DNA from: Leptospirales bacterium
GTDB lineage: Bacteria; Spirochaetota; Leptospiria; Leptospirales; Leptonemataceae
DNA length: 64,000 bases
Assembly (NCBI GenBank): GCA_019694685.1
Contig: JAIBBM010000020.1
Location: forward strand, 1 to 64,000
Direction: 5' to 3'
Shown here piece after piece: positions 26,376 through 37,886 of the stretch. Under the pieces are notes generated by a model. That model searched no databases and was not told where the DNA came from. It was given only the letters and a program-made list of their open reading frames with translations. How positions within the stretch are numbered: position 1 is the first letter of the stretch; every line of letters starts with the position of its first letter. The position numbers were made by a program, and so were the translations under genes.

Positions 26376-27542
26376 TTAGACGAGAGCCTGGCGGGAAACC
26401 GAATCGTACTCTGTGTTTAGAAAATTTTGCAGGACTCGCGTAAAGTCCGGATTCTGAATGAGAAACGAATCGTGTCCGTACGGCGTTTCCAGATTCGTAT
26501 AAGTTACCACTGCATTGGATCTGTTGAGTGCTCGCACCATCTCTCTCGATTGAGACGGTGGATAGAGCCAGTCTGACTCAAACGAAATCACTAGAAACCT
26601 TGCCTTCAAATCGCGTAGAAGCTCTTCCGGTGCTCTGCCTTCAAGCAGATCAAAATTGTCCAGGGCTTTTGTGATGTAGAGATACGCATTCGGATCAAAC
26701 CGTCGCACAAAACTCTCTCCCTGATGCTGGAGGTAGCTCTCCACAGAGTACTGCGGGAACATATCTTCATTCGAGGCGGCCTTCTGCAGCTTTCGTCCAA
26801 ACTTCTGGTGCATGGAAAACTCGGACAAGTATGTTACGTGTCCTACCATGCGCGCGACGGCCAGACCATGCTCCGGGCGTGCCTTTCCATAGTAAGCACC
26901 GCCTCTCCAATTAGGATCGGAGGTGATCGCCTGACGTCCAACTTCATTGAATGCAATCTGCATCGCAGAGTGCGCCATACAGCTTGCGATCGGAATGCAG
27001 CATCGCACACGCTCTGTGTATTCTGTAGCCCAGACGAGCGCCTGCATGCCACCCATGCTTCCGCCTGTAACAGCAAACAGCTTATCCACTCCCAGATGAT
27101 CGAGAAGCTTCACCTGCGCTGCTGCCATGTCGCGAATCGTCACAGGTGGGAAAGACATTCCGTACGGTTGCCCTGTTTGCGGATCTATGCTTCCCGGTCC
27201 GGTGGAACCGTTGCAGCCACCGATGACGTTCGAACAGATTACGAAGAAATGATTTGTGTCGATTGTCTTGCCCGGACCAACGTGAAAGTCCCACCAGCCA
27301 GGTTTACCGGACTCCATCATGCCTGCGACCTGTGCGTTCCCGCTGAGCGCATGACAGATCAGGATCGCGTTGTCTTTCGCGGGCGAAAGTTTACCAATCG
27401 TTAAATAGGACAGTTCTATGTACGGAAACGTGTAACCCGACTGCGTTGTGATCCCGGGCAATCGAACTACAGTCGGGTCGAGTCTGCCAAGCGGCGACAG
27501 GTAGTCACGCCGCCCGGAATCTTGAAGATCTTCGCTCTGCAA
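26376..27542 (-). CDS. metX: Homoserine O-acyltransferase
   Basis: MetX transfers an acyl group (usually acetyl) from acyl-CoA to homoserine in methionine synthesis. The alpha/beta-hydrolase fold shows ICHALSGNAQVAG, the nucleophile Ser in TGGSMGGMQALVWA, the Asp region in VISFESDWLYPP and the His in YGHDSFL. The 388-residue length is typical. The start immediately follows the metY stop without a gap. Whether acetyl-CoA or succinyl-CoA is used cannot be decided by eye, but MetY downstream usage favours acetyl. Confidence 0.96.
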   Translation of the reverse strand: MQSEDLQDSGRRDYLSPLGRLDPTVVRLPGITTQSGYTFPYIELSYLTIGKLSPAKDNAILICHALSGNAQVAGMMESGKPGWWDFHVGPGKTIDTNHFFVICSNVIGGCNGSTGPGSIDPQTGQPYGMSFPPVTIRDMAAAQVKLLDHLGVDKLFAVTGGSMGGMQALVWATEYTERVRCCIPIASCMAHSAMQIAFNEVGRQAITSDPNWRGGAYYGKARPEHGLAVARMVGHVTYLSEFSMHQKFGRKLQKAASNEDMFPQYSVESYLQHQGESFVRRFDPNAYLYITKALDNFDLLEGRAPEELLRDLKARFLVISFESDWLYPPSQSREMVRALNRSNAVVTYTNLETPYGHDSFLIQNPDFTRVLQNFLNTEYDSVSRQALV

Positions 27543-30057
<2,515 letters not shown>

Positions 30058-30063
30058 GCGAAC

Positions 30064-30465
30064 CTACTTTCGCACTGTTCCGATGAAAACATTGTTTCCA
30101 CCAGACTGTCTGAGCAAATCCAGAAGTTCTACTACTTCGCCATGATGTGATTTCATATCAGCGTTGAGCAAGATTTCTCCGGACTCTCCTTTGAGTAGTT
30201 CCTTGACTTTTTCCTGAACCTTCTCGCGAGCCACTACTTCGTTGTTCACAAATATCTTTCCGGACGCATCCAGCCCAACAGTGATTTTAGTATCCGATCT
30301 TTTCGTGGCCTGAGTGGAGCCAGGCAATTTGATGTTCATCGCAGTGTTCAGAAGCCCGGGCGCCGAAATCATAAACACGATGAGCAAAACCAGAACCACA
30401 TCCGTGAATGGAACAATGTTGATCCCGGAAAAAAGTTGCGTCTTATTCGCGCGGTAATGAACCAC
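30064..30465 (-). CDS. exbD: ExbD/TolR biopolymer transport protein
   Basis: The 133-residue inner-membrane protein has one N-terminal helix with the proton-path Asp (GINIVPFTDVVLVLLIVFMI) and a periplasmic domain (NIKLPGS, EVVELLDLLRQSGGNNVFIGTV). With ExbB it turns proton-motive force into motion for a TonB- or TolA-like partner. Its first base is the last base of exbB. No tonB or tolA gene is in the window. Confidence 0.92.
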   Translation of the reverse strand: MVHYRANKTQLFSGINIVPFTDVVLVLLIVFMISAPGLLNTAMNIKLPGSTQATKRSDTKITVGLDASGKIFVNNEVVAREKVQEKVKELLKGESGEILLNADMKSHHGEVVELLDLLRQSGGNNVFIGTVRK

Positions 30466-31079
30466 TACTTACTCCTCTCAAGTAAGGTGCGAAGGCGAGA
30501 GGCAGCAATCTCAAGCTGAGTCACAAGATCATCCGCAGAGCGGCGAAACAGATTGAAGGAAATCGTGGCCGGAATAGCAACAAAGAGACCGGCTGCAGTG
30601 GCAACGAGTGATTCGGCAATGCCCGCATTCAAGCCCGACATAGCAGCATCTGCCGCGGGGCCACTTCCCAGGCTTGCGAAAGCGCGGATGATTCCAAATA
30701 CAGTTCCGAGAAGTCCAATGTACGGACTGACTGTTCCTAGAGTAGCAAGAACCCCGAGGTATCTTTCAATCGAGGGAAGGTTTTCTGCGATCGCACGACT
30801 CTTGACTTCCTCGAAAAGAGATCCACCTGCATAAGGATAACAATCATACAGGACAGAAGTAACCGGAGAATTCACCATCTTGTAACTGTCTCGCGGAAGA
30901 ACGGTAGATCCTTCCTGAGCGCGCAACTGTTCGAGAACGGCAGCAGTCTCTCTTGCGCGTGCGCGAAAATAGGCAGAACGTTCAATGATCAGGATGCAAG
31001 TTGCAATAAAACAAATGAGTAAGACGAATAAGGTAGGTCCACCAGCACGAATCAAGTCAGACCATTGCAGTGAGAACAT
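30465..31079 (-). CDS. exbB: MotA/TolQ/ExbB proton channel protein
   Basis: The 204-residue protein has three membrane segments: LFVLLICFIATCILIIERS near the N-terminus, then IERYLGVLATLGTVSPYIGLLGTVFGII and GIAESLVATAAGLFVAIPATISFN. These carry the conserved Thr and Gly/Glu residues of the ExbB/TolQ channel. It pairs with ExbD directly downstream. The operon may continue through the membrane protein into metYXW, an unusual combination. Confidence 0.93.
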   Translation of the reverse strand: MFSLQWSDLIRAGGPTLFVLLICFIATCILIIERSAYFRARARETAAVLEQLRAQEGSTVLPRDSYKMVNSPVTSVLYDCYPYAGGSLFEEVKSRAIAENLPSIERYLGVLATLGTVSPYIGLLGTVFGIIRAFASLGSGPAADAAMSGLNAGIAESLVATAAGLFVAIPATISFNLFRRSADDLVTQLEIAASRLRTLLERSK

Positions 31080-31115
31080 ATACGCGAATTCTAGATCATG
31101 CCTGCGTGTGGAAAT

Positions 31116-31340
31116 TCATTTTTTTGCAGCTTGAAGCGCACTCAGCTCGTTTGCAATGATGGATCTCACCTGGCTTTCACAGGTTCCGCACCCGGTGGAA
31201 CAATCTGTTTCTTCTTGAACGGCCTCAAACGTGTGGTGCCCGTTTCTAACCGATTCTCTGATTTCTGTTTCCGTGACTGACCTGCAGACGCAAACCTTCC
31301 GCGGCCGCATCATTGCATACACTGCTGACAAATCGTCCAT
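31116..31340 (-). CDS. Bacterioferritin-associated-ferredoxin-like [2Fe-2S] protein
   Basis: The 74-residue protein matches the BFD-like [2Fe-2S] domain: KVCVCRSVTETEIRESV, then TFEAVQEETDCSTGCGTCESQVRSII, with ligands CxC and CxxxCGxC. Bfd proteins reduce and release iron from bacterioferritin; the domain also occurs in assimilatory reductases. It lies directly below a terminator that follows the FecR lipoprotein gene, and 36 bases before exbB, so it may belong to an iron-related transcription unit with exbBD. Confidence 0.88.
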   Translation of the reverse strand: MDDLSAVYAMMRPRKVCVCRSVTETEIRESVRNGHHTFEAVQEETDCSTGCGTCESQVRSIIANELSALQAAKK

Positions 31341-31345
31341 TTAAA

Positions 31346-31375
31346 CAAAAAAAGCGCCCCGGGGGGCGCTTTTCG
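31346..31375 (-). terminator. Strong GC-rich terminator between fecR-like gene and bfd-like gene
   Basis: On the minus strand AAAAGCGCCCC is followed almost at once by GGGGCGCTTTTTTTG; the stem is perfect and ends in a T tract. It ends 5 bases above the start codon of the Bfd-like gene, so that gene probably has partial read-through or a promoter inside the hairpin region. Confidence 0.9.
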
Positions 31376-31423
31376 AGAAGTTTTTTGGGAGCCGACGAAT
31401 CAGCTCCCGTGAAAATTCTGATC

Positions 31424-32527
31424 TTAGAACAGTGGTTCCTGATAGTTCAGGTCTGATCTTGGGATCTTCTTCACGCCTTCTGGTGAATGCACGACGATGG
31501 AATTCTCAGTCTGAGCAATCACAGCGCCGCGAATCTGGTCACCATTCTTGAGGACAACAAGCTCAAGCTTGTTGTAACGCTGCTGGATCTCTTTTTCAGA
31601 GTTCAGCTTCACGCTTCCCGCATCTTCCATGATCTGGTTGAGTACGGTTTCCTGAGCAACTTCACGCCTGGATGTGATTTCTTTTGCAGCTTCGCTTTCC
31701 TGGCCTTTTACAGCTTTTTCCATGATAGATGGATCCACTGTTACCAGAGTGCGAGCTTCAATGATCTCACGTGTGCTTACTTCTACTTTCTGCGATTCAA
31801 CTGGCTTTGCGGTGCTTGTAGCAGCCACAACGTCTGTGAGTTTTGCAGGAGCTGGAGATGCTGAATCAAGAACTTGATTCGCGTTCATCAGCTGCTTTTC
31901 GAGGTTCGCATCAAGCGTTCCTTGAGTCTTGTCTTCCAGAACAATTTCTTTCTTGCTCAGGTCAGACAGTTTCTGGAGATTCGGGTCAGCTTTGATTTGC
32001 GCATCGCTGAACTTGTCCAGAGAAGCTACGCGAGGAGCCATGGCCACTTTACCGTCGATTACTCGAACGGAAGAACGGCTGTCTTCGCCTACTTCAACTG
32101 AGAAAGTTGTTCCGCGCACACCAGCGATCGCGGTCGGTGTTACAACGGAGAAGTTTTCTCCCTGTCCTGCTTTCTTTACAGAAGCAAGCAAACCGCCATG
32201 CTGCATGTTCAGCTTAGTTTCGCCGCTCGCGTTGAGAGCGGAGATTGTGATTCTCGTCATTTCGCGTACGCGCACTGCGCTTCCGCTTCTTGTCTGGAGG
32301 TCCACAGTTCCCGATTCGGTACGAATAACGTCATTCTGACGAACAACCATTCCTACCTTGGCCGGAACTTCGGACTTTCCTTCGGGCAGAATAAATGCGC
32401 TTCCGGTGGTATACACAACCATCATGGAAGTGTTGGCCGCCTCAGACGCCTTCTGCCCGCAGTTAACTGCCAGCGTTGCCGCAGATGCGATCAGCGCGAT
32501 GGCTAGAAACTTGATTCGGGTCTTCAT
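31424..32527 (-). CDS. FecR-domain lipoprotein
   Basis: The ATG at 32525-32527 follows AAAGGAGA and opens a lipoprotein signal (LAIALIASAATLAVNC). The 367 residues contain a FecR domain at about 60-170 (KVGMVVRQNDVIRTESGTVDLQ, MQHGGLLASVKK, TPTAIAGVRGTTFSVEVGE). A helical Lys/Glu-rich middle follows, then a C-terminal segment of about 50 residues (LELVVLKNGDQIRGAVIAQ, IVVHSPEGVKKIPRSDL). The same C-terminal segment ends the next gene upstream, so the two are paralogues with different membrane anchors. FecR domains bind carbohydrate or relay signals to sigma factors. It is probably in the outer membrane or periplasm. Confidence 0.87.
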   Translation of the reverse strand: MKTRIKFLAIALIASAATLAVNCGQKASEAANTSMMVVYTTGSAFILPEGKSEVPAKVGMVVRQNDVIRTESGTVDLQTRSGSAVRVREMTRITISALNASGETKLNMQHGGLLASVKKAGQGENFSVVTPTAIAGVRGTTFSVEVGEDSRSSVRVIDGKVAMAPRVASLDKFSDAQIKADPNLQKLSDLSKKEIVLEDKTQGTLDANLEKQLMNANQVLDSASPAPAKLTDVVAATSTAKPVESQKVEVSTREIIEARTLVTVDPSIMEKAVKGQESEAAKEITSRREVAQETVLNQIMEDAGSVKLNSEKEIQQRYNKLELVVLKNGDQIRGAVIAQTENSIVVHSPEGVKKIPRSDLNYQEPLF

Positions 32528-32577
32528 TGTTGGGTCTCCTTTTACCGGACATACCGGCGTTTTAACTATAATACTGT

Positions 32578-33576
32578 TCATGGTTCCTCCGCGAAACTCT
32601 GGTCTTCAATTTCCGATGATTGCACTACATGCATTCCCGTAGAAGTATGGATGACCACCCTGGATCCGACTTGCTGCGCAATCACACCGCGGATGACTCT
32701 CCCGTCTCTTAGACGTATGATCTCGATCTTTTGGTACAATGCTTTCAATTCTTTTTCAGACTTCGCAGACTTGAGAGAATCTGCAGCTGCAATGATTTCA
32801 GGATCCGCATTTGGATTTGTTTCCATTTCCTGAATTTGCTGCGCATAGTCAGTGGAATCCTCTGTCAGTTCCGACACACCTGACTTGGTGACTTCCACTC
32901 CTTTCCCTGGAGAAAGAACGGTCTCGGATTCTCCACGCTTCACAACTACAGCGCCGTCATAAAGTCTGACCTGAGAACCAGAATCGTTTACAGCCACAGA
33001 GAACCTGGTGCCGCGCACGCCCGCAATGGCGACCGGTGTGCGCACTTCGAAGGACTCCTGTTTGCTCAATCGTTTCACTGAGCTCAGTAGAGTTCCCTGC
33101 GCTACATCCAATCCGACGTTACGCTGGCCTTCCGATGTCTTCTTGAGTTCAAGAAGGGTTACAGAACTATTTTCAAGAATGCGAACTGAATGACCTGCGA
33201 GTGCAATTTCTACTCTCGCATCTTTACCTGTCGTGATGCGATCCCCTTCCGTGATCATATCTCCATTGTATAAGTCCGTGGTGGCCTCTCCCCTTTGCAC
33301 TTGAGTAGGACCGGCCACACTAATCACTAACCCTCTGGAAGCCACCTGGGCGGCCGGAGCAGGAGAGCGAAGATAAAGAGAAGTACCTAGCAAGGCAAAG
33401 AGGACAGCGGCTGCGGCCGCGTAGTATGGCATGCGATTGGTGCGCTCTGCGAAGACAGATGCATCTGCGCGAAGACGTGGCGACCTGGTGAGCCACTCTG
33501 GATTAAAGTCTGGGAGAGCATCGCTAGTATTTAGCGCGCGAGCCAGACTGGACCGTTTGTTCTCCATGTCTCCCAT
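32578..33576 (-). CDS. FecR-domain transmembrane protein, likely anti-sigma regulator
   Basis: The 332-residue protein has a cytoplasmic N-terminus of about 50 residues (MGDMENKRSSLARALNT), one transmembrane helix (YYAAAAAVLFALLGTSLYL), and a FecR domain at about 85-200 (GDMITEGDRITTGKDARVEI, VRTPVAIAGVRGTRFSVAV). A C-terminal segment (YQKIEIIRLRDGRVIRGVIAQ) is shared with the lipoprotein downstream. A single helix with the FecR domain outside and a short inner tail next to an ECF sigma gene is the layout of FecR-type anti-sigma factors. The sigma gene lies 71 bases upstream. A second ATG three codons in is an alternative start. Confidence 0.87.
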   Translation of the reverse strand: MGDMENKRSSLARALNTSDALPDFNPEWLTRSPRLRADASVFAERTNRMPYYAAAAAVLFALLGTSLYLRSPAPAAQVASRGLVISVAGPTQVQRGEATTDLYNGDMITEGDRITTGKDARVEIALAGHSVRILENSSVTLLELKKTSEGQRNVGLDVAQGTLLSSVKRLSKQESFEVRTPVAIAGVRGTRFSVAVNDSGSQVRLYDGAVVVKRGESETVLSPGKGVEVTKSGVSELTEDSTDYAQQIQEMETNPNADPEIIAAADSLKSAKSEKELKALYQKIEIIRLRDGRVIRGVIAQQVGSRVVIHTSTGMHVVQSSEIEDQSFAEEP

Positions 33577-33647
33577 CCCTACTCTAACAACGTGTCAGAA
33601 TTTTTTTGCTCTTTTTTTGTCTCAAAAGCGATGATTTTCGCGTCCAG

Positions 33648-34148
33648 TTACGCATCCAGAGAGATCCCGGCCTTTTTGGCCTCCCATTCGAGCATCTTCT
33701 CAGACTTGCTTACGAGTCTGGATACGGCGGAAACAGAAAGCCCGAGAACTGCGCCAATGTCTTCCAATCGCATGGATTCTAGATATCGCATAACGATCGC
33801 TGTGCGTTCCTTTTCCGGAAGGCCCTGGATGAGCTTTTGAATAGCAAATGTAAGGTCGGGTCCAGCATTCTGCGCAGGTGCGGCTTCCAGATACTGTTCT
33901 TCCAGATGAGTGGTCTGGCTTGCCTTGCTTCTAAAATGATTGATGAATAGATTTCGCGCGATGCGAAATAGAATTCGCCTGCTGGACAAGTCGTCCGGCA
34001 TTTCTTTGCCGCGATAGTGCTCGAAATAGTTGAGGAACGACTCCTGGAGTAGATCCAGGGCCAGATCTGCGTCGCCTGACATGCGGCTCAGATACGTGTA
34101 TAGATCCCGCCGATTCGCAGAATAGAGGTCACGCAGACGATCAGACAA
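33648..34148 (-). CDS. ECF-type RNA polymerase sigma factor
   Basis: The 166-residue protein begins with TTG at 34146-34148. Region 2 is seen in YTYLSRMSGDADLALDLLQESF and RRILFRIARNLFINHFRS, region 4 in LPEKERTAIVMRYLESMRLEDIGAVLGLSVSAVSRLV, with no region 3, as in ECF sigma factors. Its partner is probably the FecR transmembrane protein 71 bases downstream. The gene is divergent from the 34207 gene, a candidate target. The signal it responds to is unknown, and no TonB-dependent receptor is nearby. Confidence 0.93.
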   Translation of the reverse strand: MSDRLRDLYSANRRDLYTYLSRMSGDADLALDLLQESFLNYFEHYRGKEMPDDLSSRRILFRIARNLFINHFRSKASQTTHLEEQYLEAAPAQNAGPDLTFAIQKLIQGLPEKERTAIVMRYLESMRLEDIGAVLGLSVSAVSRLVSKSEKMLEWEAKKAGISLDA

Positions 34149-34206
34149 GATTGCCTACTCGAAATAAGCCGGAACAATTCTTGAATGGCCTACCTACTGG
34201 ATTGCG

Positions 34207-35475
34207 ATGGGTCACGGTCCGCACAATTGCCCCGGGAAGCAGGCTGGAAAGCATTTTCCTGTTCTGGTGTATTTCCTCGGGCTTTTTACGTCTGGCCTCC
34301 AGGCGCTTCCCCTCCTTCCGGATGCAAGCTGCGACAACCACGGCGGAATGGAAGCGCGATCGAGCCACGACTCGAGGGCCGGCCTGACCGTCCGCATGGA
34401 ATGTTTCGGCTGGCAGCTGGCAGGATCGCTCAGCGGTCGCGATCACTCTACCACCGGGGACTCCATCATAGGATCGATCCGGGCAGAATCCAACGTGGCC
34501 ACCATCATAGCCGGAAGACGAGATCTGCCCGCTCTTCATTCGGGCTATCTTACAGACGAGGTGTCTGTTCTTGTCTCACCTCTGAGAAAATCATCCGTCT
34601 TTGTTCGACCGGTTCCTTCCCTGTGGGTGCCCGGAATCTTCGCAGTCGAAGGGATGACCGGACCAGGCATATTCTTTCTCAGTCCAGACGGGCGCGTGTT
34701 TGCCGCGCTTCACCCGGATGGTAGTTGTGGGCTCACTGTAGACTACCAGACGGGAGCGCGCGTCTTTGTGGACGCGGAGAGGTTGCGCTTCGGGGAAAAA
34801 CTGCCGTGGACCTGGGAAGGCGTCGCATACGCGTCGTTTGGTGGAGTGAACATAGAAACATCGCGTCAGAGGAAATGGGATTTCGATGAGAAAGGCAGGT
34901 TCGATGAATCGCGCAAAGGAAGATCCGGACTCGCGTCGATTGTGCTTGGACCGGACTGGTTGCACGTGGAAGCTGCAGGAATGGATCGTTACAAAACATC
35001 CATGAGAATGGCAGGAGCAACCGCCGCATGCATTCCGGACATTCTGTCATTTGGTCCAGTGATTCGGGGAAGATCCTATAGAGTCAGAACGTATGGATCG
35101 TCGTCTGAAGTCACAGACTCAGCATTTGCCGGCGGACTGGCCTTGCAAACGCAGTTCGTTCAATTGGAAGCACTTTACGAATCGCGAAGAGGAGCCGCTT
35201 CATCTGGAGAACTGAGTCTTTCTATAGAAAGAAAAAACCTGAGCGCTAGCCTGTCGGGTTTTGCAAAATGCGGACGAAAGATAGAAGGGAGAAGTCTACG
35301 GGTGCTTCGGACCAGACCAGAATACGAAACAGGCACCACCTTCTATTTAGAAGAAACATCCGCGCTCACTCTGAGAGTGAGAAGCGGATTTCTGTACTTG
35401 AGCGCCGGGTTTTCTCGTTCCAAAAATAAAACCAACCGCTACGGAACGGCTGAGTTCAAATCAGAATTTTTTTGA
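34207..35475 (+). CDS. Unknown, possibly exported beta-rich protein
   Basis: I do not recognise a family. The ATG at 34207 gives MGHGPHNCPGKQAGKHFPVLVYFLGLFTSGLQALPLLPD, reported here only as a basic start followed by a hydrophobic stretch (PVLVYFLGLFTSGLQAL) that could be a signal peptide. The remaining 380 residues are rich in alternating Ser/Gly/aromatic segments (FYLEETSALTLRVRSGFLYL, LSASLSGFAKCGRKIEGRS), consistent with a beta-barrel or beta-sandwich envelope protein. It is divergent from the sigma factor gene (58 bases) and convergent with fabG. The start is uncertain; upstream frames overlap the intergenic region. Confidence 0.6.
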   Translation: MGHGPHNCPGKQAGKHFPVLVYFLGLFTSGLQALPLLPDASCDNHGGMEARSSHDSRAGLTVRMECFGWQLAGSLSGRDHSTTGDSIIGSIRAESNVATIIAGRRDLPALHSGYLTDEVSVLVSPLRKSSVFVRPVPSLWVPGIFAVEGMTGPGIFFLSPDGRVFAALHPDGSCGLTVDYQTGARVFVDAERLRFGEKLPWTWEGVAYASFGGVNIETSRQRKWDFDEKGRFDESRKGRSGLASIVLGPDWLHVEAAGMDRYKTSMRMAGATAACIPDILSFGPVIRGRSYRVRTYGSSSEVTDSAFAGGLALQTQFVQLEALYESRRGAASSGELSLSIERKNLSASLSGFAKCGRKIEGRSLRVLRTRPEYETGTTFYLEETSALTLRVRSGFLYLSAGFSRSKNKTNRYGTAEFKSEFF

Positions 35476-35488
35476 ATTCGAGATTCTC

Positions 35489-36247
35489 TTACATGCCAGT
35501 GGCCATGCCGCCGTCTACGCGTATGATCGTTCCGCTGATGAAACTGGCATCATCTGAACATAGAAAACGAACCACGCGAGAAATGTCTTTCACCTGACCT
35601 GGCCTTCCCAGTGGAACTGACTTGCGCAGCATTTCCTGTACTTCTGGCGGCAAAGCGCCTGTCATGTCTGTTTGCACATAACCAGGACAAACAGCATTGC
35701 ACAGCACATTGCGCGAACCATACTCACGCGCAGTCACCTTTGTCAGACCAATGAGACCTGCTTTGCTCGAAGAATAGTTGGCCTGGCCAATCTGACCCGC
35801 CAGCCCAGAGACAGAACTGATATTGACGATGCGTGATCCGCCTTCTGCCTTCATGAGCATCTTGAGCATCACCTGAGTCATCAGAAATGCTCCCTTCAGG
35901 TTCACGCCAAGTACCATATCCCATTCTTCTTCCTTCATGCGAAGAAGCAGATTGTCTTTGAGTACGCCTGCGTTGTTCACAAGAAAATGAAGTGTGCCAT
36001 ACTCTTTTTGAATCTTCGAGAAAGCTGCTTCCACATCTGACTTCTTTGTGATGTTGCAAGCAACGGCGATCGCTCGCACGCCATACTTACCTGCGATTTC
36101 CGCAGCAGTCTTTTCGCATGCTTCCTGGTTCATATCCAGGATGACTTGATCTGCGCCCCATTCTGCCAGATCTTCTGCGATAGCACGGCCAATCCCGCGC
36201 GCAGATCCTGTGACCAGAGCAATCTTACCTTTGAGTGGTTTTTCCAT
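35489..36247 (-). CDS. fabG: 3-oxoacyl-ACP reductase (SDR)
   Basis: The ATG at 36245-36247 starts MEKPLKGKIALVTGSARGIG with the SDR cofactor motif GSARGIG; a longer frame to 36283 adds 12 residues of no match. Further motifs are FLVNNAGVLKDNL, VNISSVSGLAGQIGQANYSSSKAG with the catalytic Ser, Tyr and Lys, and a C-terminal FISGTIIRVDGGMATGM. These closely fit FabG, which reduces 3-oxoacyl-ACP with NADPH in fatty-acid elongation; an acetoacetyl-CoA reductase role is also possible. The 252-residue length is typical. It is divergent from cutA. Confidence 0.88.
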   Translation of the reverse strand: MEKPLKGKIALVTGSARGIGRAIAEDLAEWGADQVILDMNQEACEKTAAEIAGKYGVRAIAVACNITKKSDVEAAFSKIQKEYGTLHFLVNNAGVLKDNLLLRMKEEEWDMVLGVNLKGAFLMTQVMLKMLMKAEGGSRIVNISSVSGLAGQIGQANYSSSKAGLIGLTKVTAREYGSRNVLCNAVCPGYVQTDMTGALPPEVQEMLRKSVPLGRPGQVKDISRVVRFLCSDDASFISGTIIRVDGGMATGM

Positions 36248-36302
36248 AGAAAGCAGATCGAATCCAGGTTGCCTGTGTATCAAGCGATATTCGAATCAGC
36301 AG

Positions 36303-36623
36303 ATGACACCGCTCTTTGTTTACATCACAACATCGGGACCAGAGGAAGCGAGAAAAATCGGCACAGCCCTTGTGGAGATGCGCCTGGCAGCCTGCGTGAA
36401 CATACTGCCACCTGTGGAGTCGATCTATCACTGGAAGGGTGCGATCGCACGCGAAACAGAAACAGTCCTTATCGCAAAGACTCGTCAGGATCTTTTCGGG
36501 CGATTGAGCGAAACGGTGCGGTCCCTTCATAGCTACACAAACCCCTGCATTGTAGGTCTTCCGATCAAGGAAGGGTCCGCAGAATATCTGCAGTGGATTG
36601 CGGATGAAACCGCATCCGCTTGA
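36303..36623 (+). CDS. cutA: CutA1-like divalent-cation tolerance protein
   Basis: The 106-residue protein begins MTPLFVYITTSGPEEARKIG and carries AACVNILPPVESIYHWKG, LIAKTRQDLFGRL, and SYTNPCIVGLPIKEG followed by YLQWI. These are CutA1 trimer motifs. Earlier in-frame ATGs overlap fabG and are unlikely. CutA is linked to metal tolerance but its molecular role is unclear. It is followed 30 bases later by argJ. Confidence 0.92.
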   Translation: MTPLFVYITTSGPEEARKIGTALVEMRLAACVNILPPVESIYHWKGAIARETETVLIAKTRQDLFGRLSETVRSLHSYTNPCIVGLPIKEGSAEYLQWIADETASA

Positions 36624-36653
36624 CATGCTGTCCGGCGCAGACTTCTGTTTCCT

Positions 36654-37886
36654 GTGAGCAATTTTCCACGCGGCTTTCTTGCCGCCGGCTGGAATGCCGG
36701 AATCAAAGACAACACACTGGACTTCGGAGTGGTGCTGAGCGAAAGGCCTGCTTCCGCGGCTGCGATATTTACGCGAAATAACTTTCCTGGAAACCCGGTC
36801 ATTGTGGGGCGCGAGCATATCAAAGGCGGAGTGTTGCAGGCAGTCGTTGTAAACTCAAAGAATTCAAACGTGGGAACAGGGCCGGCAGGTCTTCAGCTGG
36901 CGCGCGATATGTGCACTCTTTCTGCGGCGTCACTTGGAATTAAGCCGGAGCATGTTCTTCCATCGAGCACTGGAGTCATAGGCAGGCTGCCACTGCGCGA
37001 CAAAATCGAAAAAGCATGCGGGGAAGCCAGGTCGCGCCTGAAGACTGCAGACTTTGAGACATTCGCAGACGCAATTCGCACAACAGACAAAACAGTAAAG
37101 ACTGCAAGCGCTTCCCTGAACTCAGGAGCGCGCATTGTAATCACGGCCAAGGGAGCAGGGATGATTGAGCCAAACATGGCTACCATGCTTGTCTATGCGT
37201 TCACAGATGCAGAAATTGCTTCCGCAGATCTGGACAGAATGCTGCGTGTAGTCGCAGATCGTTCCTTTAATCGCATAACGGTAGATTCAGATACGTCCAC
37301 GTCAGATACATTTGCGATTCTTGCAAATGGATTGTCCGGCGTTTCGATTTCGTTTCCGGAGTCTGCCTCAGATGCATTCAAAAACTCATCAGTCTTCATG
37401 CCGGACGTCGCAACCGTTCCTGGACTGGATGAAAACGCGCGAGAATTCGTAACCGAGTTCCTTGCACTTTCGCAGGCACTGGCCCGCGCGATTGTTCAGG
37501 ACGGAGAAGGATCCACAAAAATCCTGGAAGTGCGAATCACAGAAGCAAGAGACAAAACCCAGGCGCTCAAGATCGCTCGTTCCATTGCAAACAGCCCGCT
37601 GATCAAAACAGCTTTGCATGGTGGAGATCCAAACTGGGGAAGAATTCTCATGGCTGTGGGGAAGGTATTCGATGAACCAGTTCCATTTGAACAGCTGAAG
37701 ATTTATTTCGGGGAGACATTGTTGCGCTATGGCGATTCTTCGCAGTTGCCTGAGCTTGAAAAATACCTGAAGCAGAGCTCTGTGGTGCTGCGGATCTCCC
37801 TGGGTGCAGGCCAGGCAGAAGAAAAAATCTGGGGCTGTGATCTTTCTAGAGAATACATCAGCATCAACGCAGACTACACAACATGA
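36654..37886 (+). CDS. argJ: Glutamate N-acetyltransferase / amino-acid acetyltransferase ArgJ
   Basis: ArgJ recycles the acetyl group from N-acetylornithine to glutamate in arginine synthesis. The start is GTG at 36654. Motifs are ILPSSTGVIG-like VLPSSTGVIGRLP, ITAKGAGMIEPNMATML (the Thr before ML is the autocleavage nucleophile), DSDTSTSDTFAILANG, DPNWGRILMAVG (in GDPNWGRI) and a C-terminal CDLSREYISINADYTT. The 410 residues fit the family. The last four bases overlap the start of the next gene (ATGA), so translation may be coupled to an unrelated signalling pair. Confidence 0.95.
   Translation: MSNFPRGFLAAGWNAGIKDNTLDFGVVLSERPASAAAIFTRNNFPGNPVIVGREHIKGGVLQAVVVNSKNSNVGTGPAGLQLARDMCTLSAASLGIKPEHVLPSSTGVIGRLPLRDKIEKACGEARSRLKTADFETFADAIRTTDKTVKTASASLNSGARIVITAKGAGMIEPNMATMLVYAFTDAEIASADLDRMLRVVADRSFNRITVDSDTSTSDTFAILANGLSGVSISFPESASDAFKNSSVFMPDVATVPGLDENAREFVTEFLALSQALARAIVQDGEGSTKILEVRITEARDKTQALKIARSIANSPLIKTALHGGDPNWGRILMAVGKVFDEPVPFEQLKIYFGETLLRYGDSSQLPELEKYLKQSSVVLRISLGAGQAEEKIWGCDLSREYISINADYTT

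Noticed and set aside
34171..34206. GGAACA as an ECF-type -35 element in front of the 34207 gene
   Set aside because: No convincing -10 sequence follows at the right distance and the start codon would be too close.
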